Shown here in pieces: positions 1 to 6,929 of a stretch of DNA of 30,597 bases. The notes below the pieces were generated by a model. It was not told the DNA's origin and searched no databases. It saw nothing but the letters and a program-made list of their open reading frames with translations. The translations under genes were made by a program, and so were the position numbers. The stretch is from Actinomycetota bacterium (GTDB lineage: Bacteria > Actinomycetota > Aquicultoria > Aquicultorales > Aquicultoraceae), in the NCBI GenBank assembly GCA_030017355.1, contig JASEIR010000008.1:384-30980 (forward strand). The letters run 5' to 3'. Position 1 is the first letter of the stretch. Each line of letters starts with the position of its first letter.

Positions 1-69
1 CAATACATCAATCATCTCTTGCGGCAATCAACTCCTGCCAAGCCATCTTTTTGGACAAACAATCTTTTT
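1..69. repeat. Direct repeat A, left copy (69 bp)
   Basis: This sequence recurs in the same orientation at 2918-2986 with a single mismatch (68 of 69 identical; C here, T in the right copy, in the GGAYAAAC stretch). The left copy starts at the window edge, so the repeat may extend further left. The two copies bracket the two-gene minus-strand unit at 429-2261. Nothing in the repeat is recognisable as a gene. Confidence 0.9.
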
Positions 70-358
70 TGGGTATAAAAGGCCGCTGGCTCTTTTCAGG
101 AAAGATGTTGAAAAGTTTGGCTATAGTTTAGCAATTTTTAGCAATTGTATTTAGCAAAAAATTGCATCATCCTAAAATACATAATCTACCAGCTTGCAAA
201 ACTTTAGGTGCAATCAGTTTCCTTCTATCAATGTATGTGGGGAAGGGATAAGGACCGGCGTATAGCAACTCTTCAGATTTGCCAGAATATGGCAGAACCA
301 AAGAATTTAGGCTACGCTCCTATACTACTGCGCATATGTTAATATCAGCTAGTACCAT
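70..358. other. Intergenic stretch without a gene
   Basis: About 290 AT-rich bases downstream of the minus-strand gene that ends at 429. I see short repeats of the word TTTAGCAA around 127-157 but no convincing open frame, RNA gene or promoter. Confidence 0.5.
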
Positions 359-421
359 AACCGTCAGCAAGGAGAGAGGCCTCCTCTTGGAGGCCTCTCT
401 CCTTGCTAAACGGTGACGGTT
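359..421. terminator. Long terminator-like hairpin
   Basis: Arms 366-384 and 389-407 are a perfect 19-bp inverted repeat (core AGGAGAGAGGCCTCC) around a 4-base loop. Outside it, AACCGTC (359-365) and GACGGTT (415-421) extend the structure. It lies 8 bases beyond the stop codon of the minus-strand gene at 429-1436, so it probably ends that transcript. There is no clear T-run on either strand, so intrinsic termination is uncertain. Confidence 0.6.
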
Positions 422-428
422 ACTAAAC

Positions 429-1436
429 TTATTTCTTTGTTTTAACTCCTCGAGGAGCAGTATAGGGTGGTGGTGGGATTATTGATAGTAAATTCTCTGG
501 TATGGCTCTTGTTAAAGCTGTAACCGAGTTATTGGCATTATTCGTCCCCCTTACTAAATAATAAGGAATCACAAATTCCTGATGGTAACCGATGGGATCA
601 GATATGTATATTAATTTCACCTCTTTGACCGCTACTGTATCGTTAGGGGTGGCATTAAATATCTGTGCATTCCCCTCTTTGATCTGGGCTAGTGCATCAT
701 CAAGCGATATAATCGGGTATTCTTGGTAAGGCTCAACTTCTCGCCAAACTGAAGCTGCTCCGGTTATCTTGCCGTTCTCACCAAAATAGACTGAAATCTT
801 CGGGCCAACGCCATTCCACTCCATCCCATTTAAGTCCCTGCTAAATCTAACCTCAATCATAAATGGGACCTCTTTGCCATTACCATCATCATTTACATTG
901 GCTAATGTGACATTGCCCTTATTCACATCTCTAAAGACTGCTTTTGCTTTCATTAATCCTTTCTCAGTCAAGAAATCGGTTGCAAGCTTCTTATATTCCT
1001 CATCAGACAAGATTGTCTTTAACGGTTCAGCCCTAAACTTGAAGTCGTCTGTTATGTAATGAAAAGATCCAGTCTCTTTATCCACAATATAGTCGCCATT
1101 TTGAGACTTTATACTAAAATCTACAAGAGACTCTTTAACTTCACCTGATATGCCCAGATTATTCGCTTGAATCAATACCTGATCTTTCGTTATTATAGGC
1201 TTTCTTACTTTATAAACCATAACTTTTTCAGGTAAGTCAGGCTTCTCTATATCCATTTTTAAATTAGCAATGCTCCCTGCCGATCCTGTTTTATCTATAG
1301 GACGAACGGTAAGTTTAGGTAAAGATGTCTTTGCATTTCTATTCAAATCTGTAATCTTGCCAGTGAATTGGTAGCCAAAAAATGCTAAGATTAATATGGC
1401 TAGCATACCTACTGCTGGCATTATAGTTCTTTTCAT
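429..1436 (-). CDS. Membrane-anchored extracytoplasmic protein of unknown function
   Basis: The protein is 335 residues. An N-terminal hydrophobic segment (about residues 4-23, after MKRT) should anchor it in the membrane with the rest outside. The remainder is a soluble, beta-rich-looking domain without cysteines that I do not assign to a family; its C-terminal third (YISDP, then FVIPYYLVRG) recalls PepSY/YycH-like extracytoplasmic folds, which is only an impression. The start is the ATG at 1436, preceded by GGAGGGAG; an in-frame GTG 15 bases upstream is less likely because it overlaps that ribosome-binding site. It lies 37 bases downstream of the frameshifted gene at 1474-2261 on the same strand, and the two are probably cotranscribed. 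The pair is bracketed by direct repeat A. Confidence 0.75.
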   Translation of the reverse strand: MKRTIMPAVGMLAILILAFFGYQFTGKITDLNRNAKTSLPKLTVRPIDKTGSAGSIANLKMDIEKPDLPEKVMVYKVRKPIITKDQVLIQANNLGISGEVKESLVDFSIKSQNGDYIVDKETGSFHYITDDFKFRAEPLKTILSDEEYKKLATDFLTEKGLMKAKAVFRDVNKGNVTLANVNDDGNGKEVPFMIEVRFSRDLNGMEWNGVGPKISVYFGENGKITGAASVWREVEPYQEYPIISLDDALAQIKEGNAQIFNATPNDTVAVKEVKLIYISDPIGYHQEFVIPYYLVRGTNNANNSVTALTRAIPENLLSIIPPPPYTAPRGVKTKK

Positions 1437-1473
1437 TGAATCTCCCTCCACTGAACAATTGACTAGCTAAGGC

Positions 1474-2261
1474 TTACCAGTTCAACTTGTAATCCCAATA
1501 AGTATAAGAACTAGGTGAGCTGGTATAAAACGGCGGGTCCGCAGAAACAGATCCGTATCCCCATAAGTAATCATTAACGGAAGCTTTTGCCCCAAATATC
1601 CTAGCGATATTTTGATTAGCACCATTTTGCGTATCGTAGCCATACTTATACCATGCTACTCTAACGCCATATGGCTGCTTAGCCCAGTAGGCAAACCTTG
1701 AGCCTGCATTACTGGTCACTGTCATATCAGTGGCATAACCGCATATCAAATGAACGTTATCAGCCGCTGGACCAAAAGTAGACATCGAGCCTGTTAGAAA
1801 ATTACAAGTGAAAGTTAGCATCCACTCGCAATCTCTGTCGCCCATATCGATGTCACTGATTGTACTGTACCAATCGTCCATCTCAGTGCTGAACACAAAC
1901 TTGTTAGCAAAGCCGTGACCACAGTATGCGTTCAGGTCCACATCATCGGTATATATTGAATCATCGCCTCCAAGACGACCTGTCGCTTTCCAATCACGTT
2001 CCCAGGCCAAATCATTACCATAGTTGAAATCCCAGTTCCAGCTCGTTCCAGGGTCTGAAACTATGTCGTAAAGTCCAGCTACCGCATCCTCCGAGGTATT
2101 AAGGTTGCCATATTGTTCAGCAGGGCTACCAGTGCCATTATATTGGCCAACCATTCAACTCCAATAGAGACATTGCTGCCATCGTTATCAGCATAGGCGG
2201 TCCCCGGCAAAATTGTCATAGTCAATGCCAAGAATACGATGATAATTGAGACTTTTTTCAT
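1474..2261 (-). pseudogene. Secreted DUF6345-like protein, frameshifted
   Basis: Two overlapping minus-strand frames make one gene. The first (start ATG 2261, RBS AAAGGAG) gives a clear signal peptide ending in GTAYAD, then runs into SNVSIGVEW. The second carries the rest from VGQYNGTGS to the stop at 1474. Restoring one G in the GG at about 2152-2154 joins them smoothly as GVEWVGQYNGTG, so a one-base loss in a G run has split the gene, or the base is a sequencing error. The body contains GGDDSIYTDDVDLNAYCGHG and later TFTCNF and LICGYAT, which recall DUF6345 proteins (from memory). The CGHG plus a Cys after a hydrophobic strand resembles the His-Gly/Cys layout of clan CD peptidases; activity is speculation. 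A second well-placed RBS (AAAGGAGG) precedes an in-frame ATG at 2330, which would add 23 residues before the signal peptide. Confidence 0.7.
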
Positions 2262-2330
2262 AGCCGCTCCTTTCATTTCAGCATCAGTAGTGCCAATACC
2301 AAAGTGCGTTGAGAATCGTATCTCTTGCAT

Positions 2331-2917
2331 GCGCCTCCTTTCTAGAGAACAGTTTAATTACAGCTTTAAGTCTCATCTTTGATGCCCTTTAAAGTAAGTT
2401 AAAAGGCATCAAAGACCAGTTGCAGTTAGAGCAATAGTAGCCCTGTTGTAAGCAATAGAATTAAAAATGTCTGATCTGTATACTGCAACCTTTTGTCTAA
2501 AACAAGCCATGCTAAGGCATAGAGTATTGCCATTACTCACGTGGACTACCCATATAGTTGACAGCGCTGACTCATATTTCCAATCAAGCAAAAAAAAACA
2601 AACGATAATGCAAGCATATTATTGAATGTTATATATTTGTTAAATGCCAAAATCATGTGTTTACCTGATGGTATAATTCTATGGGCTCATAATAAAAAAT
2701 TTACTATCAGGTTAACTATACAAAAGCATGTTTAGTTAGCGTTTATTAAGGAGATGGTGTCAGGCGTGTGTTAGCTTAGCTAATAAAGACACAAAGGGAC
2801 GTTGCTATGCATTTTATGCATTCTTTCATTCTATTGCCAGGGGATTTAGGGGCCAAATGTTAGCTTAGCTCAGGGTCCAAGAGGTTAAGTTTTAATCTTG
2901 CTTGCTGCTTGATGCAT
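2331..2917. other. Intergenic stretch with a hairpin and short repeats
   Basis: About 590 bases without a convincing gene. It holds a 14-bp stem (2377-2390 with 2401-2414, one mismatch; core TTTGATGCC) with a 10-base loop, and the 12-mer GTTAGCTTAGCT twice (2770-2781 and 2859-2870). The rest is AT-rich. Promoters for the minus-strand unit that starts at 2261 should lie near 2270-2400, but I cannot pick one with confidence. Confidence 0.5.
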
Positions 2918-2986
2918 CAATACATCAATCATCTCTTGCGGCAATCAACTCCTGCCAAGCCATCTTTTTGGATAAACAATCTTTTT
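2918..2986. repeat. Direct repeat A, right copy (69 bp)
   Basis: Second copy of the repeat at 1-69, same orientation, one mismatch. It is followed immediately by REP-like units at 3002-3053. Confidence 0.9.
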
Positions 2987-3001
2987 AACCCGCCTTCCCC
3001 G

Positions 3002-3053
3002 CAAGACTTGACCCCGCCTTAAGATGCCAAAATTCAAGACTTGACCCCGCCTT
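3002..3053. repeat. Two tandem REP-like units
   Basis: The 19-mer CAAGACTTGACCCCGCCTT occurs at 3002-3020 and again at 3035-3053. Its complement (GGGGTCAAGTCTTG) matches the core of the units at 6438-6507, 7750-7777 and 21436-21462, so these belong to one dispersed family, here in inverse orientation. No transposase gene is present in the window. Confidence 0.75.
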
Positions 3054-3180
3054 TTCCCTGCCTTGCCGCCTTCCGCCTTCGCCTTGCCCCGCTTCTGGCT
3101 ACAGAAACCTTGGGCAAATAAAGTAATAAAGTATAAAATAGATATCAATGCGTATCTTGACAAATTTGATGGAGGTATCA

Positions 3181-3537
3181 ATGTTTAAAGTAAATTATAG
3201 CCAAGTCAAACAGGTAAACGTTGAGGAAGGTGGGGCAAAGGGGGTTTCTTTGCGGTGGGTAATCTCTGAGCGCGAGGGCGCAGAGAATTTCGCGCTTCGC
3301 ATATTTACCCTTAAGCCGGGAGGGCATACCCCTTTGCATACACATCCTTGGGAGCATGAGGTTTTCATACTTAAGGGTTTTGGAGTCATAGTAAGCGAGG
3401 GGAAGGATATTCCAATAACTCAGGGTGATGTGATCTTTGTTCCGCCGGAAGAGGAGCATCAATTCAAAAATACGAACGATGAAGAGTTGGAATTTATCTG
3501 CCTTATCCCGATCCCAAAGAAATGCGCTTGCGGTTAA
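3181..3537 (+). CDS. Small cupin-domain protein
   Basis: A single-domain cupin of 118 residues. Cupin motif 1 is visible as GGHTPLHTHPWEHEVFILKG (two His, a Glu, and the closing Gly) and motif 2 as GDVIFVPPEEEHQFKN (the third His). These four residues are the usual divalent-metal ligands of the family. The product ends in a short Cys-containing tail (KKCACG). The start is the ATG at 3181, seven bases after GGAGG; an in-frame ATG at 3148 lacks a ribosome-binding site. It sits 27 bases upstream of the Crp/Fnr regulator gene on the same strand, so the two are probably cotranscribed. Small cupins range from enzymes to metabolite-binding proteins, so the substrate cannot be told from sequence. Confidence 0.88.
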   Translation: MFKVNYSQVKQVNVEEGGAKGVSLRWVISEREGAENFALRIFTLKPGGHTPLHTHPWEHEVFILKGFGVIVSEGKDIPITQGDVIFVPPEEEHQFKNTNDEELEFICLIPIPKKCACG

Positions 3538-3564
3538 GCAAGTTTGTGAAGCGAGGCTGATATC

Positions 3565-4257
3565 GTGGATAAAATCCAGGCACTAAAAAATTGTAAGCTT
3601 TTTATGGGCCTCCCCGACGATAATCTGAGAGAGCTTGCATCAATAGCGATTGAGAGAAATTATGGACAAGATGATGTAATCTTCTCCGATGGCGATATTG
3701 GTGAGGGATTTTATGTTATTGTTAGCGGCAGGGTAAAGCTATTTAAGCTTGGACCAGATGGCCGAGAACAAATCATCCATTTCGCTTTCAATGGGGACCC
3801 CTTTGCTGAAGTCACGCTTTTCTCTGGTGTCTCATATCCAGTCTTTGCTAAAGCTTGCACAAGATTAGAGACGCTTTTCTTCCGGCGAGATGATTTTAAG
3901 AAGTTAATCGTTAAGAACCCGCAGATAAGTCTTAATATGATTGCCATTATGTCGCATCACCTCAGGCGTTTTGCGGCGCTTATTGAAGAGCTATCGTTAA
4001 AGGATGTTCCAGCAAGGGTGGCCAAATATCTTCTTGATCTACCCATGAAGCCAAGTTCTGGCCAGGATGGCGTTATTGAAGTTGAGCTTGATTTAAGCAA
4101 AACGGAGCTTGCTAAGAAACTTGGAACAATTAGCGAGACGATATCTCGTACGCTTGGTAAAATGAAATCCATTGGTGTTATTGAAATAGATGGCAGAAGA
4201 GTTAAAATTCTTGATGCCGATATGCTTGAAGAGATAGCATCCGGTTTAAAGAAGTAA
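3565..4257 (+). CDS. Crp/Fnr-family regulator, HcpR/Dnr-like
   Basis: The protein is 230 residues: an N-terminal cyclic-nucleotide-type sensor fold (about 10-125), a dimerisation helix (125-150) and a winged helix-turn-helix (about 165-225). The recognition helix carries ETISR, as in E. coli FNR, whose Glu, Ser and Arg there read TTGA half-sites. The only cysteines are 10 and 98, so it cannot bind an FNR-type [4Fe-4S] cluster. The sensor has FAEVTLFSGVSYPVFAKA, a pattern I associate with HcpR/Dnr-like proteins that respond to nitrogen oxides, sometimes through heme. The CooA heme motif is absent. The start is GTG at 3565. A palindrome matching its expected site lies downstream at 4335-4348, before the CooS-family gene, which is therefore the likely target. 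The sensed signal is inference. Confidence 0.88.
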   Translation: MDKIQALKNCKLFMGLPDDNLRELASIAIERNYGQDDVIFSDGDIGEGFYVIVSGRVKLFKLGPDGREQIIHFAFNGDPFAEVTLFSGVSYPVFAKACTRLETLFFRRDDFKKLIVKNPQISLNMIAIMSHHLRRFAALIEELSLKDVPARVAKYLLDLPMKPSSGQDGVIEVELDLSKTELAKKLGTISETISRTLGKMKSIGVIEIDGRRVKILDADMLEEIASGLKK

Positions 4258-4334
4258 GCCTGGTTTACCTCAACTATCCCTCTGTATTTTAAACTCAAGG
4301 TTTATGTGCACTAATACAACAAAATTTTCAACTC

Positions 4335-4375
4335 TTGACTTAAGTCAATGCAACGTAAATCTCCCTGTCTAATAT
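4335..4375 (+). promoter_or_regulatory. FNR-like operator and predicted promoter
   Basis: TTGACTTAAGTCAA at 4335-4348 is a perfect 14-bp palindrome with the FNR layout (TTGA-N6-TCAA). A -10-like TAATAT lies at 4370-4375, giving a transcript start near 4382-4383, so the palindrome is centred at about -41.5. That is the class II activator position for Crp/Fnr proteins. The regulator encoded just upstream has the matching ETISR recognition helix. Binding and activation are inference. Confidence 0.6.
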
Positions 4376-4379
4376 GAAA

Positions 4380-4436
4380 GCTAATGCATGGATAGCATTA
4401 GCCCTTCGCTTCACTGAGCCCCTAGGTGGGCGAGGG
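4380..4436 (+). other. Two leader hairpins before the CooS-family gene
   Basis: GCTAATGC (4380-4387) and GCATTAGC (4395-4402) form a perfect 8-bp stem with a 7-base loop. Directly after it, 4403-4436 folds through CCCTTCGC and GCGAGGG, with an inner GCCC/GGGC. No T-run follows, so these look like structured 5' leader rather than a terminator. The first hairpin would start almost at the predicted transcript start. Confidence 0.45.
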
Positions 4437-4479
4437 ACTAATTTTTAGTTGGTAGCAAGGGTTAAAGAAGGAGGAGATT

Positions 4480-6366
4480 ATGCAATTAGAGGAAAAAGTT
4501 AATGTAAGTGTACATGAGAGTGTTAATGCGATGTATGAAAAGGTCAGCGCAGAAGGGGTCACCAACATTTTTGATCGCTATAAGGCTCAGGGACCTCGCT
4601 GCAATCACTGCGTACAGGGCTTAAGCTGCCAGCTTTGCAGCATGGGCCCCTGTCGAATTACTCCAAAGAATCCTTATGGTGCCTGCGGAATCGATGCTAA
4701 CGCGATGGCAATGCGAAACATGTTGCATCGCGCGGTCATGGGCATTGCCGCCTATAGCTATCATGCCAATGAAGTAGCAAAGACACTGAAAGCTACCGCT
4801 GAAGGAAAAACACCGTTTAAGATAAGGGATGTTGAGAAGCTAAAAGCATTTGCTGCAAAGCTTGGCATTGGTCTAGATCAGAACATCAATGAATTGGCGA
4901 TTAAAGTTGCAGATGCTATGCTTGAGGAGCTTAACCGCGATTCAAGCGAACCATCAAAGATGGTTGAGGTCTTTGCGCCAGAGAGCCGCAAAAAACTTTG
5001 GCGCAAACTCGGAATCTTTCCGGGAGGCCCGCTTCACGAATCGATGGTGGCCTCAGTTAGCGCGATGACCAATGTAGATGGTGATTATACATCTCTAGCG
5101 CTAAAAGCACTAAGGCTAGGGATTGCCTCTGCATATGGTGCTCTGGTGCCACTTGAGATTGGGCAGGACATACTATTTGGGACACCAATGCCGCATCGGG
5201 TTAACGTTGATTTTGGCGTTATCGAAAAGGATTATGTAAATATTTTACCCAACGGCCACGAGCCGTTCATTGGTACAGCTATTCTTGAAGTAGCAAGAAG
5301 ACCTGAGTCTCAGGCCATGGCAAAAGAAGCTGGTGCAAAAGGCATTCATGTTATCGGTTCTATTGAGACAGGTCAAGAAATGATCCAGCGCTATGAAATA
5401 GACGATGTTTTTGTTGGCTTTACTGGTAATTGGTTGAACCAGGAGTTTGTCCTAGCAACAGGAGCCATTGATCTCCTTGCTGTTGATATGAACTGCTCTC
5501 TTGCTACTCTTGGCCAGTTGGCTGAGAAATATAGCAGCACGGTTGTTCCGGTATCCAAGCTGGTGGCGATCCCTGGAACTTCCAAACGTATTGATTATCG
5601 GCCAGAAGATACCCTGGCGCAGGCTGAAAAATTGGTTAAGATAGCCATTGAAAATTTCAAGCGAAGAAAAGATAAAGAGGCGTTCATTCCTTCAAATAAA
5701 AAAGAAGTAGTTGCTGGAATATCACCCGAGGCAATACTTTCCGTTCTGGGTGGAAGTCTTGAGCCATTAATTGAGGCAATTAAAAATAGAGCGATTAAGG
5801 GAATTGTTGCTTTGGTTAGCTGCACTACGCTTAAGAACGGCCCGCAAGATGCATTATCCGTTGCTGTAGCAAAAGAGCTGATAAAAAGAGATGTTTTAGT
5901 TCTTAGCGCTGGTTGCGGCAATGCGGCAATGCAGGTTGGAGGGTTAACTGCCATTGATGCAATTGAGCAGGCGGGTGATGGCTTAAAGGCGATTTGCAAG
6001 CTCCTTGGTGTTCCTCCGGTATTAAGCTTTGGCACATGCACCGATACAGGCCGCCTTGCAAATCTAGTAACTGAAGTTGCAAATGCTCTTAATGTTGACC
6101 CATCCGAGCTGCCAATCGCAGTAACCGCTCCAGAATACATGGAGCAAAAGGCTGTAATTGATGCTTTCTTTGCAGTTGCCTATGGCTTATATACACATGT
6201 TTCGCCAACGCCGCCAGTGACGGGGGCTCCAGACCTTGTTGCCCTTCTTACCGATGGTGTTGAGGCCATAACAGGAGGAAAGGTTGCAGTTGGCGATGAC
6301 CCTATGTCCATTGTTGATGGAATTGAAGCTCATATCAACAAAAGAAGAGAGGCCCTTGGCATATAG
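4480..6366 (+). CDS. cooS: CooS-family (Ni-CO dehydrogenase fold) protein with altered active site
   Basis: At 628 residues the length is typical of CooS, and a strong RBS (AAGGAGGAG) precedes the ATG. The N-terminal cluster region has C41, C44, C50, C53, C58 and C69. C41-X2-C44 replaces the common CX7C D-cluster spacing and resembles the [2Fe-2S] D-cluster of Desulfovibrio vulgaris CODH; the other four would hold the B-cluster. Expected C-cluster ligands present are H260, C339, C448, C479 and C520, plus the conserved K557. The sixth ligand is missing: where CODH has GICCTGNE this protein has GSIETGQE, so Glu296 or Ile295 aligns with the ligand cysteine. The catalytic His in CODH (His93 in C. 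hydrogenoformans CODH-II) aligns with Tyr92. No cooF, acs or cooC genes are near. From memory this resembles CooS-V of Carboxydothermus hydrogenoformans, which carries an unusual Fe-S-O cluster and does not oxidise CO. A hybrid-cluster-like reductase role is inference. Confidence 0.93.
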   Translation: MQLEEKVNVSVHESVNAMYEKVSAEGVTNIFDRYKAQGPRCNHCVQGLSCQLCSMGPCRITPKNPYGACGIDANAMAMRNMLHRAVMGIAAYSYHANEVAKTLKATAEGKTPFKIRDVEKLKAFAAKLGIGLDQNINELAIKVADAMLEELNRDSSEPSKMVEVFAPESRKKLWRKLGIFPGGPLHESMVASVSAMTNVDGDYTSLALKALRLGIASAYGALVPLEIGQDILFGTPMPHRVNVDFGVIEKDYVNILPNGHEPFIGTAILEVARRPESQAMAKEAGAKGIHVIGSIETGQEMIQRYEIDDVFVGFTGNWLNQEFVLATGAIDLLAVDMNCSLATLGQLAEKYSSTVVPVSKLVAIPGTSKRIDYRPEDTLAQAEKLVKIAIENFKRRKDKEAFIPSNKKEVVAGISPEAILSVLGGSLEPLIEAIKNRAIKGIVALVSCTTLKNGPQDALSVAVAKELIKRDVLVLSAGCGNAAMQVGGLTAIDAIEQAGDGLKAICKLLGVPPVLSFGTCTDTGRLANLVTEVANALNVDPSELPIAVTAPEYMEQKAVIDAFFAVAYGLYTHVSPTPPVTGAPDLVALLTDGVEAITGGKVAVGDDPMSIVDGIEAHINKRREALGI

Positions 6367-6437
6367 TTGGTAAAGTTACAACGCGACAAATGTGGGCGAT
6401 GGTGCCTGTCTTGAGTTTTTGAGTATTCGTGGGGTAT

Positions 6438-6507
6438 GGGGCAGGTCTTGAAATGCAATATTAATTAAGGAATTGCCTGAAGCCGCACGTTTCAAGGCCT
6501 GACCCTC
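6438..6507. repeat. Inverted pair of REP-like units (REPIN-like)
   Basis: GGGGCAGGTCTTGAAATG (6438-6455) faces its near reverse complement at 6488-6507 (CGTTTCAAGGCCTGACCCTC) across about 32 bases, which gives a large hairpin. The core matches the units at 7750-7777 and 21436-21462. It fills the gap between the convergent CooS-family and dfx genes and may also end both transcripts. Confidence 0.7.
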
Positions 6508-6535
6508 AGGTTCTTGTGACCCCCAGCTTTTAAAT

Positions 6536-6910
6536 TTATGTTCCCCACAAGCCGTGAAGATTACAGTATTCTCTTACTTCAATCTTTTCTGCTTTTATTT
6601 CAAATTCTGCCTCTGGTTTATCAGTCGGTTTTAAGAACTTTCTATAGAATTTTCCGTCAGCAATTATCTCTATCCATTCAATGTAATGCTTTTCTTCCAT
6701 TGGATGAGGCACAGAGCCAATTTTTGCTCTTATCCCGGTTTCGGTTTTTTCAATCACTGGCACATGTTTTTCCTGTCCTACATCTTGTGTTTTTTCTTTG
6801 AGCAACTCCATTGGTTTCTTACAGCAAACAAGTTGTCCTATCCCAGCATGTAAGATTTCAACTATGTTGCCACAAACATTGCATTTGTAGATTTGGTTTT
6901 GTTCTGTCAT
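6536..6910 (-). CDS. dfx: Desulfoferrodoxin (superoxide reductase, two-iron-centre class)
   Basis: This 124-residue cytoplasmic enzyme reduces superoxide to hydrogen peroxide without making oxygen. The N-terminal desulforedoxin domain has its four Fe ligands C10, C13, C29 and C30 (CNVC then CC). The catalytic centre-II ligands are H49 in EKHVP, H69 in VPHP, H75 in EEKHY, C116 and H119 in CNLHG; the conserved Lys48 beside H49 is also present. The start is the ATG at 6910, preceded by AAGGAGAAAGG; longer in-frame starts run back into the rubrerythrin gene and lack support. It lies 19 bases downstream of rubrerythrin, and the two form an operon in which rubrerythrin would remove the peroxide that Dfx makes. 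Confidence 0.96.
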   Translation of the reverse strand: MTEQNQIYKCNVCGNIVEILHAGIGQLVCCKKPMELLKEKTQDVGQEKHVPVIEKTETGIRAKIGSVPHPMEEKHYIEWIEIIADGKFYRKFLKPTDKPEAEFEIKAEKIEVREYCNLHGLWGT

Positions 6911-6929
6911 GTCCTTTCTCCTTAAATCC

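Noticed and set aside
2409..2591. 60-residue minus-strand open frame
   Set aside because: No ribosome-binding site, odd composition, and it lies in an AT-rich stretch with hairpins; treated as chance.
2945..3181. 78-residue minus-strand open frame
   Set aside because: It runs through direct repeat A and the REP-like units, so its Lys/Arg/Gly-rich product is a by-product of the repeats.
3557..3590. Frameshift or missing start for the Crp/Fnr gene
   Set aside because: The GTG start at 3565 gives a normal full-length N-terminus, so no defect is needed.
3565..4257. CooA-type CO sensor
   Set aside because: Proximity to a CooS gene suggested CooA, but the heme-ligand Cys-X-His motif of CooA is absent and the sensor looks HcpR/Dnr-like.
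4480..6366. Part of a CO-oxidising or acetyl-CoA pathway operon
   Set aside because: No cooF, cooC, acs or hydrogenase genes are adjacent, and two key active-site residues are replaced.
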